A DNA stretch of 64,000 bases from NCBI RefSeq assembly GCF_000469155.1, contig NZ_AWXE01000004.1, positions 248,001 through 312,000 of the forward strand, read 5' to 3'. The DNA is from Candidatus Micropelagos thuwalensis. Lineage in GTDB: Bacteria; Pseudomonadota; Alphaproteobacteria; RS24. This document shows positions 1-9,564 of this stretch, in pieces. How positions within the stretch are numbered: position 1 is the stretch's first letter; each line of letters begins with the position of its first letter. Both the position numbers and the translations under genes were made by a program. The notes under the pieces were generated by a model. The model saw only the letters and a program-made list of their open reading frames with translations, searched no databases and was not told the DNA's origin.

Positions 1-292
1 AAGCTGATTTAAAAAAAGGTTTCTCGGTAACGGTTTCACTTCGGGCATTGATTTGCGGACGGCTGGACATTTCGGTAATTTTTTCGGCCTTCATCCAACC
101 CGGGACCAGCCCCCATTGAAGGCGCGCACATTCATATTGCCCCGCCCCGCTTATCACCGCTGAGTCGCGAATAATCGGCACTGGATGACTAGGCGCGATA
201 TTGTAGGAAGCCGGAAAATTCGGGGAATTTGCAAATGGCAGAAGCCGTTTTAACCCCTCTGGCGGAGTCTCCAGCGCATAGCGACCACACAT
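1..292 (-). CDS. SRAP/HMCES (YedK-like) family protein, 3' part missing
   Basis: Ninety-seven codons are visible, running off the left edge. The protein begins Met-Cys-Gly-Arg-Tyr, so the catalytic Cys2 is exposed after Met removal. Further on are YNIAPS (residues 30-35), QWGLVPGWMK (59-68) and INARSET (81-87), which are hallmark SRAP segments. Family members form a covalent thiazolidine crosslink between Cys2 and abasic sites in single-stranded DNA, shielding them at replication forks. The later active-site Glu and His lie outside the window. The ATG (292-290) shares one base with the TGA of the upstream DUF192 gene (TGATG), so the two are probably translationally coupled. Confidence 0.93.
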   Translation of the reverse strand, partial: MCGRYALETPPEGLKRLLPFANSPNFPASYNIAPSHPVPIIRDSAVISGAGQYECARLQWGLVPGWMKAEKITEMSSRPQINARSETVTEKPFFKSA

Positions 293-750
293 CAGCGACT
301 ACCTCCGTTGGATTCAAGACGGATAAAATGACCGGGCTTAATTCCAAGTACTGCAGACTGACCGGCATTAATTTCTAATACATAAGCAACAGGCTTTTGT
401 GAGCGCGTGCGTTCCTGCGACAGAGTATCTTCTCGCGTTACAATGCTCTCAATTTCCCCATTCAGGCGAATGAAAATCATATCTAATGGAACAAATGTAT
501 TGTGCATCCAAAAAGTTGCAATACGTGGCGCCCCCATGACAAATAACATGCCCTGATCCACCGGCAAAGATGTACGGTACATCAAACCGCGAGACATTTT
601 TTCGGATGTGTCAGCAAGCTCAACTTTAAAATCGGCAATTTTCTGCTTGGTTTCTGACTCAATGGTCAGCGTCAGTAATTTCTCCGACTGCGCGGCAGCC
701 TCAATAGACGACAAAGAAATCAGACAGGTCAGAAGAAACAGCCAGCGCAT
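292..750 (-). CDS. DUF192 family exported protein
   Basis: This 152-residue protein has a clear signal peptide (about residues 1-20, hydrophobic, ending near AAAQ). It is followed by a DUF192 domain with typical segments such as ADTSEKMSRGLMYR, LPVDQGMLFVM, FWMHNTFVPLDMIF and AYVLEINAGQSAVLGI. DUF192 proteins are small secreted beta proteins of unknown biochemical function and are common in Alphaproteobacteria. The stop overlaps the start of the downstream SRAP gene by one base. The start lies 9 nt downstream of the dihydroorotase stop (minus-strand order pyrC, DUF192, SRAP), so all three may be cotranscribed. The family is clear; the role is unknown. Confidence 0.9.
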   Translation of the reverse strand: MRWLFLLTCLISLSSIEAAAQSEKLLTLTIESETKQKIADFKVELADTSEKMSRGLMYRTSLPVDQGMLFVMGAPRIATFWMHNTFVPLDMIFIRLNGEIESIVTREDTLSQERTRSQKPVAYVLEINAGQSAVLGIKPGHFIRLESNGGSR

Positions 751-759
751 GGCTTATCC

Positions 760-2094
760 TTAAAGGTTGAACACTATGGGACGCCCGGTTGATGGCGTCA
801 CGAGTTCAGCCTCCCACATGACGCGCTTGCCACGCACCATTGTGCCAACGGGCCATCCTTTAATTTCGTCACCCGTGAAGGGTGACCAGCCACATTTACT
901 TTCGAGCCAGCCCTCATCTATAATTTGTTTTTTGTTCAAATCTACAAATGTCAAATCAGCATCATTGCCCAGCTTCACCTCACCTTTCGAGGCAAAACCG
1001 AACAGCTTATGCGCATTATAGCTGGTTAGTTCCACCAGCCTTTGCAGACTCAGCTTGCCCTCCGCCATATGGTTAAGCATGAGTGGCAAAAGTGTCTGCA
1101 CCCCCGGCATACCGGAAGGCGAATGGGGATAGGCAGATTGTTTCTCTTCAAGTGTGTGGGGCGCATGGTCTGACCCGACAACATCAACAATACCTTGCTC
1201 CAATGCTTTCCAGAGCGCTGCACGGTGGCGTTTCTCACGGATGGGGGGATTCATCTGGGCAAATGTGCCCAATCTTTGATAACAGTCCGGTGCTGCTAGA
1301 GTTAGATGCTGAGGTGTGACTTCTACCGAAGCAATATCCCTATTGGCTGCAAGGATCATCATTTCTTCTTCTGTCGTGATATGCAGCACATGAATTTGTT
1401 TTCCAGCATTTCGCGCCAGATTAATCAACCGTCGGGTGGAGGAAACAGCAGTTTCTACATCGCGCCAGACAGGGTGCGTTTCAACCTTGCCGAGTTGAGC
1501 CTCTGCACGCCGTTCGCGCAAGCGGAACTCATCTTCGCTATGAAAGGCTGCGCGTCTTTTAATGGCCTTCAGGATACGCCCGACCCCATCATCATCGGCA
1601 ACAAGCAAATTACCTGTAGACGATCCCATAAAGACTTTAACACCGCACACACCGGGAAGTTTTTCTAAGTCCGGCAGCGTCTCGGCATTATCAGGGGTGC
1701 CGCCAACATAAAAAGCAAAATCGCAATGCATCCGATCTTGACCAATAGCAACTTTTCCAGCAACGGCTTCTGCTGTTGTTGTCGGTGGCTTCGTGTTTGG
1801 CATTTCAAAAACCGCTGTAACCCCGCCCATAACAGCAGCCCTGGAACCGGACTCTAAATCCTCTTTTGCGCCCAGTCCTGGTTCACGGAAATGAACCTGT
1901 GTGTCGATCACACCGGGAAGAATGGTCAAACCGGTTGCATCAATCACCTCATCCGCAAGTTCACCCACCTCAGAGTCAGAAAAACGATCCAAGGCCGCGA
2001 ATTGACCATCTTTGATAGCAATATCAACAGGCTCTGCGCCTTCATGCGTCGCTAAAGTGCCACCTTTAATTAAGCTGTCATAATTTTTGCTCAT
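760..2094 (-). CDS. pyrC: dihydroorotase (class I, alphaproteobacterial subgroup)
   Basis: This 444-residue amidohydrolase would interconvert carbamoyl-aspartate and dihydroorotate in pyrimidine synthesis. Visible landmarks are D64-T-Q-V-H68-F-R-E-P-G at the first metal site, MPNTKP near residue 98, GVKVFMGSSTG (151-161), His185, His238, and GSDHAPH (307-313) with the catalytic Asp309. The first metal-binding motif reads Q66-x-H68 instead of the canonical His-x-His. I recall this from an alphaproteobacterial dihydroorotase subgroup, but it deserves checking. It is transcribed alone or with DUF192-SRAP and is divergent from ygfZ. Allantoinase or hydantoinase is less likely given the HFREPG and GSDHAPH wording. 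Confidence 0.85.
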   Translation of the reverse strand: MSKNYDSLIKGGTLATHEGAEPVDIAIKDGQFAALDRFSDSEVGELADEVIDATGLTILPGVIDTQVHFREPGLGAKEDLESGSRAAVMGGVTAVFEMPNTKPPTTTAEAVAGKVAIGQDRMHCDFAFYVGGTPDNAETLPDLEKLPGVCGVKVFMGSSTGNLLVADDDGVGRILKAIKRRAAFHSEDEFRLRERRAEAQLGKVETHPVWRDVETAVSSTRRLINLARNAGKQIHVLHITTEEEMMILAANRDIASVEVTPQHLTLAAPDCYQRLGTFAQMNPPIREKRHRAALWKALEQGIVDVVGSDHAPHTLEEKQSAYPHSPSGMPGVQTLLPLMLNHMAEGKLSLQRLVELTSYNAHKLFGFASKGEVKLGNDADLTFVDLNKKQIIDEGWLESKCGWSPFTGDEIKGWPVGTMVRGKRVMWEAELVTPSTGRPIVFNL

Positions 2095-2271
2095 ACGCGT
2101 TATTTCTTTCTTTTTTCAATTTGGAGAGTCGAACTGGTAAAGCTGTTTCATCATATTATATGCTACAATTAGCGTGGAAATTTATCCAGCCTTGTTCGCT
2201 GACCAGTGCTTTTTTTCGACTCGCAATTCACGACAAGCAATACATATAAGATGCCAAAAGGGAGTTAGGGC

Positions 2272-3087
2272 ATGACATTATACCGACTGGAGATAACAGA
2301 CCGTAGTGCCCTACAAGTTTGTGGGCCGGAGTCAGAAACATTCCTCCAGAGTATTCTATCCAATGACATGACCGGATTAACCCCGGGTCAGCCCGTTTTT
2401 TCACTCCTTCTGACACCTCAAGGAAAAGTGGTATTTGACCTCATCATCTGGCGGATGGAAGACGGATATATAATTGAGGTAGAAAAATCACGCAGTATAG
2501 AGTTAGAAAAAAAGTTCAAACTTTATAAGTTGCGGGCGGATGTCGATATTTCTCTCAAGGACCTCTCAGTCACTTGTTTATGGGGGGATATCCCAGAATC
2601 TTTAGCTAAAGACCTCCCCTTTGATCCGAGACATAAAGGATTGGGTTTGCGTGTCCCCGATTTGGATATATTCGCTTCTTTGAATTTTGATGATGTTTCA
2701 GAAACTGCAACCGAAGGAATGTATAAAAAACATCGCATTGCACATAAAGTTCCTCAAGGCTCCGATGAAATTCCGCAAGATCAGGCTTTCCCGCTTGAAT
2801 ATGGTCTGCATGAACTGACAGCTATTGATTTCCAAAAAGGCTGTTATGTCGGTCAGGAAGTCACCTCCCGCACCTATCGCAGAGGGAAAATCCGCAAGTC
2901 GCTTTATAGATGCGCGGCACAAGACATTTTTTCCTGTCAGGATAAAATAATGGTTGGCGAACGTCAGGTTGGTGAAATAAGTGCATGGCAAGATGATGAA
3001 GGGCTTGCGCTGTTGCGGGATGACTGTCTGGAAGAAAACCTTACCGTCAATAACGTCAAATTACAGCTTATGGAAAGGCAAGATTAA
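2272..3087 (+). CDS. ygfZ: YgfZ/CAF17 folate-binding Fe-S assembly/repair protein
   Basis: This 271-residue protein of the GcvT-like fold carries the diagnostic KGCYVGQEVTSR motif at 189-200, with the conserved Cys191. YgfZ-type proteins use tetrahydrofolate in the maturation or repair of certain iron-sulfur enzymes such as MiaB. The start is supported by GGGAG seven bases upstream of the ATG. The gene overlaps tag by one base (TAATG-type junction), so the two form a coupled pair. The upstream 177-nt divergent region with pyrC has AT-rich -10-like hexamers and two GANTC sites (2126-2130 and 2218-2222). Confidence 0.92.
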   Translation: MTLYRLEITDRSALQVCGPESETFLQSILSNDMTGLTPGQPVFSLLLTPQGKVVFDLIIWRMEDGYIIEVEKSRSIELEKKFKLYKLRADVDISLKDLSVTCLWGDIPESLAKDLPFDPRHKGLGLRVPDLDIFASLNFDDVSETATEGMYKKHRIAHKVPQGSDEIPQDQAFPLEYGLHELTAIDFQKGCYVGQEVTSRTYRRGKIRKSLYRCAAQDIFSCQDKIMVGERQVGEISAWQDDEGLALLRDDCLEENLTVNNVKLQLMERQD

Positions 3088-3662
3088 TGGCCTGCACTTG
3101 GCCTGGAAGAGATATTCAACATCTCGCCTATCACGATACGGAATGGGGTGTGCCGGAATTTGACTCACGCGCTCTGTTCGAAAAACTTATATTAGATGGC
3201 TTTCAAGCCGGACTCTCATGGATAACAATTTTGCGCAAACGCGATAACTTTCGCGCGGCTTTTGATGGTTTCGAGCCGGAAATCATCGCCCATTACACAG
3301 AGAAAGATATCCAACGATGCCTCAATGATGCGGGCATTATTCGCCATCGCGGTAAAATTGAGGCCACAATTGGAAACGCCCAAGCTTTTTTAAACCTCCG
3401 CAATGCCGGACAGGAATTTAATGATTTCTGTTGGCGATTTGTCGATGGAAAACCAGTCATCAACACCTTTCAGACAACACAGGAAATCCCGACGCAGAAT
3501 GATGTCAGCCGAAACCTTTCAAAGGCACTAAAACAAGCAGGGTTTAAATTTTGTGGCCCAGTGATTGTCTACGCATTCATGCAAGCCGTCGGTATGGTGA
3601 ATGACCACCTTGTCGATTGCCCCCAATATGAAAAATGTAAGAATCTCGCTGAAAATTTATAA
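3087..3662 (+). CDS. tag: DNA-3-methyladenine glycosylase I
   Basis: This 191-residue base-excision repair enzyme removes 3-methyladenine. It closely follows the TAG family: Cys3, YHDTEWG at 15-21, QAGLSWITILRKR (40-52), DAGIIRHRGKI, GFKFCGPVIVYAFMQAVG and the C-terminal NDHLVDC. The structural zinc of the family is held by an N-terminal Cys, the His of YHD, and the His and Cys of NDHxxxC; all four are present. The usual Glu before GxQAGLSW is replaced by Asp37, a conservative change. The ATG overlaps the ygfZ stop, so the genes are cotranscribed. Confidence 0.95.
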   Translation: MACTWPGRDIQHLAYHDTEWGVPEFDSRALFEKLILDGFQAGLSWITILRKRDNFRAAFDGFEPEIIAHYTEKDIQRCLNDAGIIRHRGKIEATIGNAQAFLNLRNAGQEFNDFCWRFVDGKPVINTFQTTQEIPTQNDVSRNLSKALKQAGFKFCGPVIVYAFMQAVGMVNDHLVDCPQYEKCKNLAENL

Positions 3663-3730
3663 AACCGATTAGATTTGCTGGTCAATTTTTACGGCGCTCT
3701 TTATGATATGTTCATTGCGGAGGGTTTATT

Positions 3731-4849
3731 GTGCAAACAGTAATGAGTGGTACAGGAATTTTTGTTCCTGAAGAACAGGTTAGTAATGACGAACTGGTTA
3801 TTGCGTTTAACCAATATGTCGATAATTTTAACGTCGCACATGCCGCCGATATTGAGTCCGGTAAGATTGCGGCACGTGAACATTCTAGCAGTGATTTCAT
3901 CTTCAAAGCATCGGGGATTGAGAGACGTTATGTCGTGAATAAATCGGGCCTTATTGACCCGGATATTCTAGCACCGGTTCTTTCTGAAAGAACGAATGAT
4001 GAAATTTCTATTTTAGCCGAGATTGGCGTCAAAGCAGCTGAAAAAGCCCTTGACGATGCACGCCTGACTGCCGACGATATTGACGCTGTGATTGTTGCCT
4101 GTTCGAACATGCAACGCGCCTATCCGGCTATGGCAATTGAAATTCAAAAATTTCTCGGTATTAACGGTTTTGCATTCGATATGAATGTCGCCTGCTCATC
4201 TGCGACTTTTGGGATTAATGTCGCGTCTGATATGATTAAAGCCTGTAGCGCCAAGCGTGTCTTAATGGTTAATCCTGAAATATGCTCAGGTCATTTGAAT
4301 TTCCGAGACAGAGACAGCCATTTCATTTTTGGGGATGTTGCAACAGCCGTGATTATCGAAGCTCAGGACACCTGCCAATCTGATGAATCTTTCGAGATTA
4401 TCGGCACAAAATTATTTACCCAATTTTCAAATAATATAAGAAATAATTTCGGTTTCCTGAATCGCACTGCTCCGGAAGGTATTGGCGCAACAGATAAATT
4501 ATTCGTTCAGGACGGACGGCGAGTCTTTAAAGAAGTTCTCCCACTGGTAGTCAATTTAATAGAAACGCACATAACGGAAACTGGACTAAACCTTGCGGAC
4601 ATTCGTCGTCTTTGGTTGCATCAAGCCAATAAAAATATGAATGACTATATTGGTAAAAAGATTTTCGGACGTGACCCCGCACCGGAAGAACAACCCAATG
4701 TGCTGCAGGATTTTGCAAATACCAGTTCAGCTGGATCGATGATTTGCTTTCATAAGCATCACGACAATTTACAATCCCAAGACATGGGTGTGATTTGTAG
4801 TTTTGGCGCCGGCTATTCCGCAGGCTCTATTATTGTCAAAAAATCTTAA
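3731..4849 (+). CDS. beta-ketoacyl-ACP synthase III-like (KAS III/FabH family) enzyme
   Basis: This 372-residue thiolase-fold condensing enzyme has the KAS III triad in place: Cys155 (MNVACSSATFG), His297 (WLHQANKNM) and Asn330 (FANTSSAGS). It is longer than housekeeping FabH (about 320) because of an N-terminal insertion around residues 30-75, as seen in the second KAS III family of some proteobacteria. It would condense an acyl-CoA or acyl-ACP with malonyl-ACP; the substrate cannot be read from the sequence. The start is GTG at 3731, with an in-frame ATG at 3743 as alternative. It stands alone between tag and nadQ, with no acyl carrier or plsX neighbour. Confidence 0.82.
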   Translation: MQTVMSGTGIFVPEEQVSNDELVIAFNQYVDNFNVAHAADIESGKIAAREHSSSDFIFKASGIERRYVVNKSGLIDPDILAPVLSERTNDEISILAEIGVKAAEKALDDARLTADDIDAVIVACSNMQRAYPAMAIEIQKFLGINGFAFDMNVACSSATFGINVASDMIKACSAKRVLMVNPEICSGHLNFRDRDSHFIFGDVATAVIIEAQDTCQSDESFEIIGTKLFTQFSNNIRNNFGFLNRTAPEGIGATDKLFVQDGRRVFKEVLPLVVNLIETHITETGLNLADIRRLWLHQANKNMNDYIGKKIFGRDPAPEEQPNVLQDFANTSSAGSMICFHKHHDNLQSQDMGVICSFGAGYSAGSIIVKKS

Positions 4850-4900
4850 AAATAAAATCTAGCTGAAACATTTCCCGCAGTCCTGTAAAATGCGGATGTC

Positions 4901-5848
4901 ATGGATAAAAACCACACTGCCTCAGTTTTGATTGATTTGAGCGCCGCCATTGTCAGTGTGCGCGGTGACCAACCCGTATGCCTGACCGTGCCGGATGTTT
5001 CTGAATATAAAACACCTGGCCTACCATTTGGCCCATTTTATCCTGACCGTCACCGCACAATGGAAATTGGACTCAGGCAATGGGTCATTGAACAAACAGC
5101 GCTAGATATTGGCTATGTCGAACAGCTTTATACATTTGGTGATAGAGGGCGACGATCTGAGGGCGCAGATAATAAGAAAGAAAACGAACACATTGTTTCG
5201 GTCGGCTATCTTGCTTTGAGTAAACAATGCCCACAACCCGATCAATGGAGTGAATGGTATAAACATTTTCCATGGGAGGACTGGCGAGAGGGGCGACCAA
5301 ATATCTTAAATCAGCAAATCATTCCTTATCTGGAAGCTTGGGCTGGCTCTGACGAATTACGTCGCCTTCGCCTACAGCAGGCTTTTGGGGTTCCTAACAA
5401 AGCATGGAATGATGAGTTTGTCCTCGATAGATATGAATTAATGTATGAGGCCGGACTGGTTTGGGAAGCCTATGCGGATGGAAGACAAAAAGAAAAAATA
5501 TCAGCGCAAAACGGTATTGCCATGCAGTTGGATCATCGCCGGATACTTGCGACAGCAATGAGTCGTCTTCGCGCTAAATTGAAATACCGACCAGTTGTTT
5601 TTGAACTCATGCCTTCCGCCTTTACTCTGACACATGTTCAAAAAACGACGGAAGCCATATTGGGCGCCGTATTACATAAGCAAAATTTCCGACGTCAATT
5701 AGCCAAAAATGAACTGGTTGAACCAACCGGTAAAATGTCAAAAGCGCGCGGTAGACCTGCAGAACTTTTTAAATTCAAGCACGATGAAAGCCAGAGCACG
5801 AACTTACCGGGACTCAGAATACCGCTCGGCAAATCCAGAAACTTCTAA
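4901..5848 (+). CDS. nadQ: NadQ/NrtR-type regulator of NAD synthesis (Nudix domain + winged helix)
   Basis: In this 315-residue protein the N-terminal half (about 5-130) is Nudix-like. Its Nudix box is degenerate: the RExxEExG core reads RQWVIEQTALDIG, so it probably binds a nucleotide ligand instead of hydrolysing one. The C-terminal half (about 215-305) matches the winged helix of NrtR-type regulators, with SAFTLTHVQKTTEAILGAVL, NFRRQL, LVEPTGK and GRPAELFKF. It lies directly upstream of nadABC, with a palindromic operator between them. Regulators of this kind repress NAD synthesis genes when NAD or a derivative is plentiful. The name is inferred from architecture and neighbourhood. Confidence 0.82.
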   Translation: MDKNHTASVLIDLSAAIVSVRGDQPVCLTVPDVSEYKTPGLPFGPFYPDRHRTMEIGLRQWVIEQTALDIGYVEQLYTFGDRGRRSEGADNKKENEHIVSVGYLALSKQCPQPDQWSEWYKHFPWEDWREGRPNILNQQIIPYLEAWAGSDELRRLRLQQAFGVPNKAWNDEFVLDRYELMYEAGLVWEAYADGRQKEKISAQNGIAMQLDHRRILATAMSRLRAKLKYRPVVFELMPSAFTLTHVQKTTEAILGAVLHKQNFRRQLAKNELVEPTGKMSKARGRPAELFKFKHDESQSTNLPGLRIPLGKSRNF

Positions 5849-5871
5849 AGAGCAAAAAACCCTTAAAATAC

Positions 5872-5901
5872 TTGCCAAAACCCTTTTTATAGCCATATAT
5901 T
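5872..5901 (+). promoter_or_regulatory. putative nadABC promoter
   Basis: TTGCCA (5872-5877) and TATATT (5896-5901) are separated by 18 nt in the gap between nadQ and nadA. Transcription would start near 5908, just before the palindrome at 5911-5933, a position where a bound repressor would block clearance. The call rests on hexamer similarity only. Confidence 0.45.
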
Positions 5902-5910
5902 ATGGTGTTA

Positions 5911-5933
5911 ATTATACTCAATTTGAGCATAAT
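5911..5933. promoter_or_regulatory. palindromic operator, likely NadQ-binding site
   Basis: An 11-1-11 inverted repeat, ATTATACTCAA-T-TTGAGCATAAT, has a single mismatched pair. It ends 17 nt before the nadA ATG and starts about 10 nt after the putative -10. Its placement between a NadQ-type regulator and its expected target operon makes autonomous regulation of nadABC the natural reading. Assignment to NadQ is inference. Confidence 0.7.
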
Positions 5934-5950
5934 AGAGTTTCAGGTGAGTT

Positions 5951-7039
5951 ATGTCAGATGTGACCTCAAATACAATGCCCCCATCATCTCCTGTTTTACC
6001 GGGACAACAGGCACAGGCAATTTTATCCGATATGGATATTTCCTTCACGCCGGCACTGGAAAAGGAGATGTCACCTCTTTATGACCGGATCAGTTCAGTT
6101 GTGCCTGAAATTGAATGGCCTTTCTTCGCGCCCTATGTCAAAGCCATCAACGAATTAAAACGCGAGAAAAATGCTGTCATCCTCGCGCATAATTACCAGA
6201 CGCCAGAGATTTTTCACTGCGTCGCAGATGTTGTTGGCGATAGCCTCCAATTGGCGCGTGAGGCAGCACAGGCAAAGGGTGACATGATTGTTCAATGCGG
6301 CGTGCATTTTATGGCTGAAACGTCCAAATTGCTGAATCCCGATAAAAAAGTGCTTATCCCAGATATGGGTGCTGGATGCTCCCTTGCAGAGAGTATTACC
6401 GGTGCAGATGTCAAAGCCCTTCGTCAGGCTTATCCCGGTGTGCCAGTTGTCACCTATGTGAACACCTCAGCTGATGTGAAAGCCGAGAGTGATATCTGCT
6501 GCACCTCATCTAATGCTGTCGCTATCGTCGAGGCCATGGCGAAAGAATTTAACAGCAACAAGGTTTTGTGTATTCCTGACGAGTTTCTGGCGCAAAATAT
6601 CGCACGCGAAACCGATATAGAGGTTATTGCCTGGAAAGGCCGTTGCGAAGTACATGAGCAATTCAGTGCCGATGAAATCAGACAATATCGCGCGGATGAT
6701 CCGGGACTGGTCATTATCGCACACCCTGAATGCCCGCCTGAAGTGGTCGATGAAAGTGACTTTTCAGGTTCAACCTCTGGCATGATTAAATGGGTGCAAG
6801 ACAATCAACCCGAGCGTGTTTTGATGGTGACGGAATGTTCCATGAGCGACAATGTTGCTGTTGAGAACCCAAATGTAAATTTTGTCAGACCCTGCAACCT
6901 TTGCCCCCATATGAAGCAAATTACATTGCCCAAAGTTCTCGAGGCGCTGGTCTTTGACCGCCAAGAGGTGTTGGTTGATGCTGATGTCGCCGCCGATGCA
7001 CGACTTGCTGTTCAGCGCATGATTGACATTAACAATTAA
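5951..7039 (+). CDS. nadA: quinolinate synthase
   Basis: NadA (362 residues) condenses iminoaspartate with dihydroxyacetone phosphate to make quinolinate, using an oxygen-sensitive [4Fe-4S] cluster. The presumed cluster ligands are Cys116 ([10 protein letters not shown]), Cys232 (GRCEVHEQF) and Cys318 (CNLCPHM). Other family segments are AHNYQTPEI (79-87), [23 protein letters not shown] and GSTSGMIKW. It is the first gene of nadA-nadB-nadC; nadB follows within 5 nt. Repression by NadQ at the palindrome upstream is likely. Confidence 0.96.
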   Translation: MSDVTSNTMPPSSPVLPGQQAQAILSDMDISFTPALEKEMSPLYDRISSVVPEIEWPFFAPYVKAINELKREKNAVILAHNYQTPEIFHCVADVVGDSLQLAREAAQAKGDMIVQCGVHFMAETSKLLNPDKKVLIPDMGAGCSLAESITGADVKALRQAYPGVPVVTYVNTSADVKAESDICCTSSNAVAIVEAMAKEFNSNKVLCIPDEFLAQNIARETDIEVIAWKGRCEVHEQFSADEIRQYRADDPGLVIIAHPECPPEVVDESDFSGSTSGMIKWVQDNQPERVLMVTECSMSDNVAVENPNVNFVRPCNLCPHMKQITLPKVLEALVFDRQEVLVDADVAADARLAVQRMIDINN

Positions 7040-7044
7040 TCGTG

Positions 7045-8667
7045 ATGACCCCTGCAAATATCATTGATGCGGGTGATGTGCTGGTCGTTGGCGCTGGGCT
7101 TGCAGGCTTATATACGGCCCTGAAACTCAGCCACCGACCAGTCACGCTTATTGCATCTGCGGGAACCCACAAAGGGTCATCAAGTTTCTGGGCTCAAGGC
7201 GGCATCGCCGCAGCGATTGGCGCAGATGACAGCCCTGACTTGCATACCGAGGACACGATAAGAGCCGGGGATGGTCTCGTGGACGAAACAATTGCCGCCC
7301 TACTCGCACATAATGCCGCCGACAGGTTACAAGATTTGGTAGATTTCGGTGTTCCATTTAACAAAGATCTAAATGGTGGCTTGGCCTTAGGACGCGAAGC
7401 CGCCCATCAACGCAACCGCATTGCCGGTGTCAGTGGGGACCGCGCCGGACGAGAGATTATGAAATGCCTCGGGCGATTGGCAGAAAGTTCACCCTCCATT
7501 AATATGCTTAACGGCTTTAGCGCTTATGAACTTGCGATTGAAGACGGGCGCGTGGTTGGTGTTTTTGCTGATACCGGAAAGCATCCGTTCGGCACGACGC
7601 TTATTAAAGCCCGCGCCGTTATTTTAGCCTGTGGCGGTAGCGGCTATCTTTACGCCACCACAACTAACCCTCAATTTGCAAATGGTGCCGCCCTTGCAAT
7701 GGCGGCGCGCGCGGGAGCGAGTATTGCAGACCCCGAATTTGTGCAATTCCATCCCACCGCCATTCACGGCATGGGAGACCCTGCCCCACTTGCTACAGAA
7801 GCCTTGCGCGGCGTCGGCGCGAGACTTATCAACGCAAGAGGCGAGGCCTTTATGTCCGCATATCACGATGATGCAGAAATGGCACCCAGAGATATTGTGG
7901 CACGTGCCGTATTTGATGAAATTCAAAAATCGGGGTCCGTCGGACTGGATTTACGCGGTCAAATTGCCGAAACACTCGATGAAAAATTCCCAACCGTCGC
8001 CGATTATTGCAAAAAAGGCGGCGTTGACCCGCGCGTGTCACCTATTCCTGTAGCCCCTGCTGCGCATTATCATATGGGTGGTATTAAGGTTGATCAAAAC
8101 GGGCGCACCAGCCTGCCCGGGCTTTGGGCATGTGGAGAATGCGCCTCTACTGGCGCGCATGGCGCAAATAGGCTCGCGAGTAATTCGCTTCTCGAAGCAC
8201 TGGTTTTTGGCGCTCGTATTGCCGAGCATATTGATTTCACTGTACCGATTCGTGCGGCTTCATCACCACAACCCCCCATGCTGGCACCGACCACAACCAT
8301 CCAACAAGTAATGCCTGCTATGCAAAAACTACGCGATTGTATGGCACGTCATGTTGGCGTGGTGCGCACACGCGAAGGCCTTGAAGAAGCCTTTGTGCAA
8401 CTCTTTCGGTTGGAGCGCATTGCCTCTGATACGCCGGATTTGTCCAATATGGTTGTGACAGCACTTATGATAACTGCCGCCGCCTATGAGCGCGAGGAAA
8501 GCCGTGGCAGTCATTTTAGATCTGATTATCCAAACAAACATGCTATCACGGAAAGAAGTACCCTGACACTAGATGACGCCCGAGCGATTGCATCTCAGGC
8601 ATGTACTATTGATCATGATGCCGAACAGCACCAAAAGGAAACAGGCACTGGTCAGCTGATGGCTTAA
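7045..8667 (+). CDS. nadB: L-aspartate oxidase
   Basis: This flavoprotein of about 540 residues oxidises L-aspartate to iminoaspartate, the substrate of NadA. It shows the N-terminal dinucleotide fold ([15 protein letters not shown]), [54 protein letters not shown] and [26 protein letters not shown], typical of NadB and shared with succinate dehydrogenase flavoproteins. A GTG at 7042 directly precedes the ATG at 7045; I chose the ATG. No clear Shine-Dalgarno is visible, and the start sits 5 nt after the nadA stop, consistent with coupling. Confidence 0.95.
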   Translation: MTPANIIDAGDVLVVGAGLAGLYTALKLSHRPVTLIASAGTHKGSSSFWAQGGIAAAIGADDSPDLHTEDTIRAGDGLVDETIAALLAHNAADRLQDLVDFGVPFNKDLNGGLALGREAAHQRNRIAGVSGDRAGREIMKCLGRLAESSPSINMLNGFSAYELAIEDGRVVGVFADTGKHPFGTTLIKARAVILACGGSGYLYATTTNPQFANGAALAMAARAGASIADPEFVQFHPTAIHGMGDPAPLATEALRGVGARLINARGEAFMSAYHDDAEMAPRDIVARAVFDEIQKSGSVGLDLRGQIAETLDEKFPTVADYCKKGGVDPRVSPIPVAPAAHYHMGGIKVDQNGRTSLPGLWACGECASTGAHGANRLASNSLLEALVFGARIAEHIDFTVPIRAASSPQPPMLAPTTTIQQVMPAMQKLRDCMARHVGVVRTREGLEEAFVQLFRLERIASDTPDLSNMVVTALMITAAAYEREESRGSHFRSDYPNKHAITERSTLTLDDARAIASQACTIDHDAEQHQKETGTGQLMA

Positions 8668-8689
8668 GCTTCAAACTAAAGAGACAATC

Positions 8690-9550
8690 ATGCCAAACAC
8701 CGCACCCATTCCCAAAAGCCTATGCCATTCTGCTGTGTCGCTTGCGCTTGCGGAAGATTTAGGGCGCGCCGGAGATATTACCTCTCTTAGCGTTATTCCC
8801 GAAAACGCACCTGCCAAAGCTTCTATCGTCAGCCGCGAAGCAGGTGTTTTGGCTGGGCTTGACTTGGCGATTGAAGCTTTTTTGCAAAACGACCCGACCG
8901 CCAATTTCACCAATGCCGTTTCGGATGGCGCTCATGTCTCCCCTGGAGATACTGTGTTAACCATAGAAGCTCAGGCAAGAGGCCTACTGGCAGGCGAACG
9001 TGTTGCACTGAATTTTGTCAGTCACCTCTCTGGTATAGCCAGTCATACCGCAGCTTTTGTGGCTGCGATTTCCGGCACAAATGCGCGAATTACCTGTACC
9101 CGCAAAACCACACCCGGCCTGAGGGCATTGGAAAAATATGCTGTACGAACAGGCGGGGGGTTTAATCATCGCTTCGGGCTGGATGATGCTATCCTTATCA
9201 AAGACAATCACATTGTCGTTGCCGGAAGTGTGACCGCCGCACTAAAAGCAGCTAAAGAAAATGCAGGACACATGGTGACAATAGAAATTGAAATCGACAC
9301 ACTGGAACAACTTGACGAAGCCTTGCAAGAAGGGACAGATGTTGTATTGCTCGATAATATGTCACCGGACTTACTGAATAAAGCCGTCGCTATGGTGAAT
9401 GGTAAAGCGACAACAGAAGCCTCAGGTCGTGTCAGCCTTGAGACCGTTGCTGAAATCGCCCGGACAGGTGTCGATTATATTTCTGTTGGAAAGATTACAC
9501 ATTCCTCCCCAACCATGGATTTTGGGCTGGATATAGAAATTTTTAGTTAA
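8690..9550 (+). CDS. nadC: nicotinate-nucleotide diphosphorylase (carboxylating)
   Basis: NadC (286 residues) converts quinolinate and PRPP to nicotinate mononucleotide. Recognisable segments are [97 protein letters not shown] and SVGKITHS. It is the last gene of the nadABC operon, 22 nt after nadB, and ends 14 nt before the convergent wall-hydrolase gene. Confidence 0.96.
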   Translation: MPNTAPIPKSLCHSAVSLALAEDLGRAGDITSLSVIPENAPAKASIVSREAGVLAGLDLAIEAFLQNDPTANFTNAVSDGAHVSPGDTVLTIEAQARGLLAGERVALNFVSHLSGIASHTAAFVAAISGTNARITCTRKTTPGLRALEKYAVRTGGGFNHRFGLDDAILIKDNHIVVAGSVTAALKAAKENAGHMVTIEIEIDTLEQLDEALQEGTDVVLLDNMSPDLLNKAVAMVNGKATTEASGRVSLETVAEIARTGVDYISVGKITHSSPTMDFGLDIEIFS

Positions 9551-9564
9551 AATCTGAAAATTAA

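Noticed and set aside
4880-4897. CCGCA/TGCGG stem before nadQ as a terminator for the KAS III gene
   Set aside because: Only five pairs and no following T-run.
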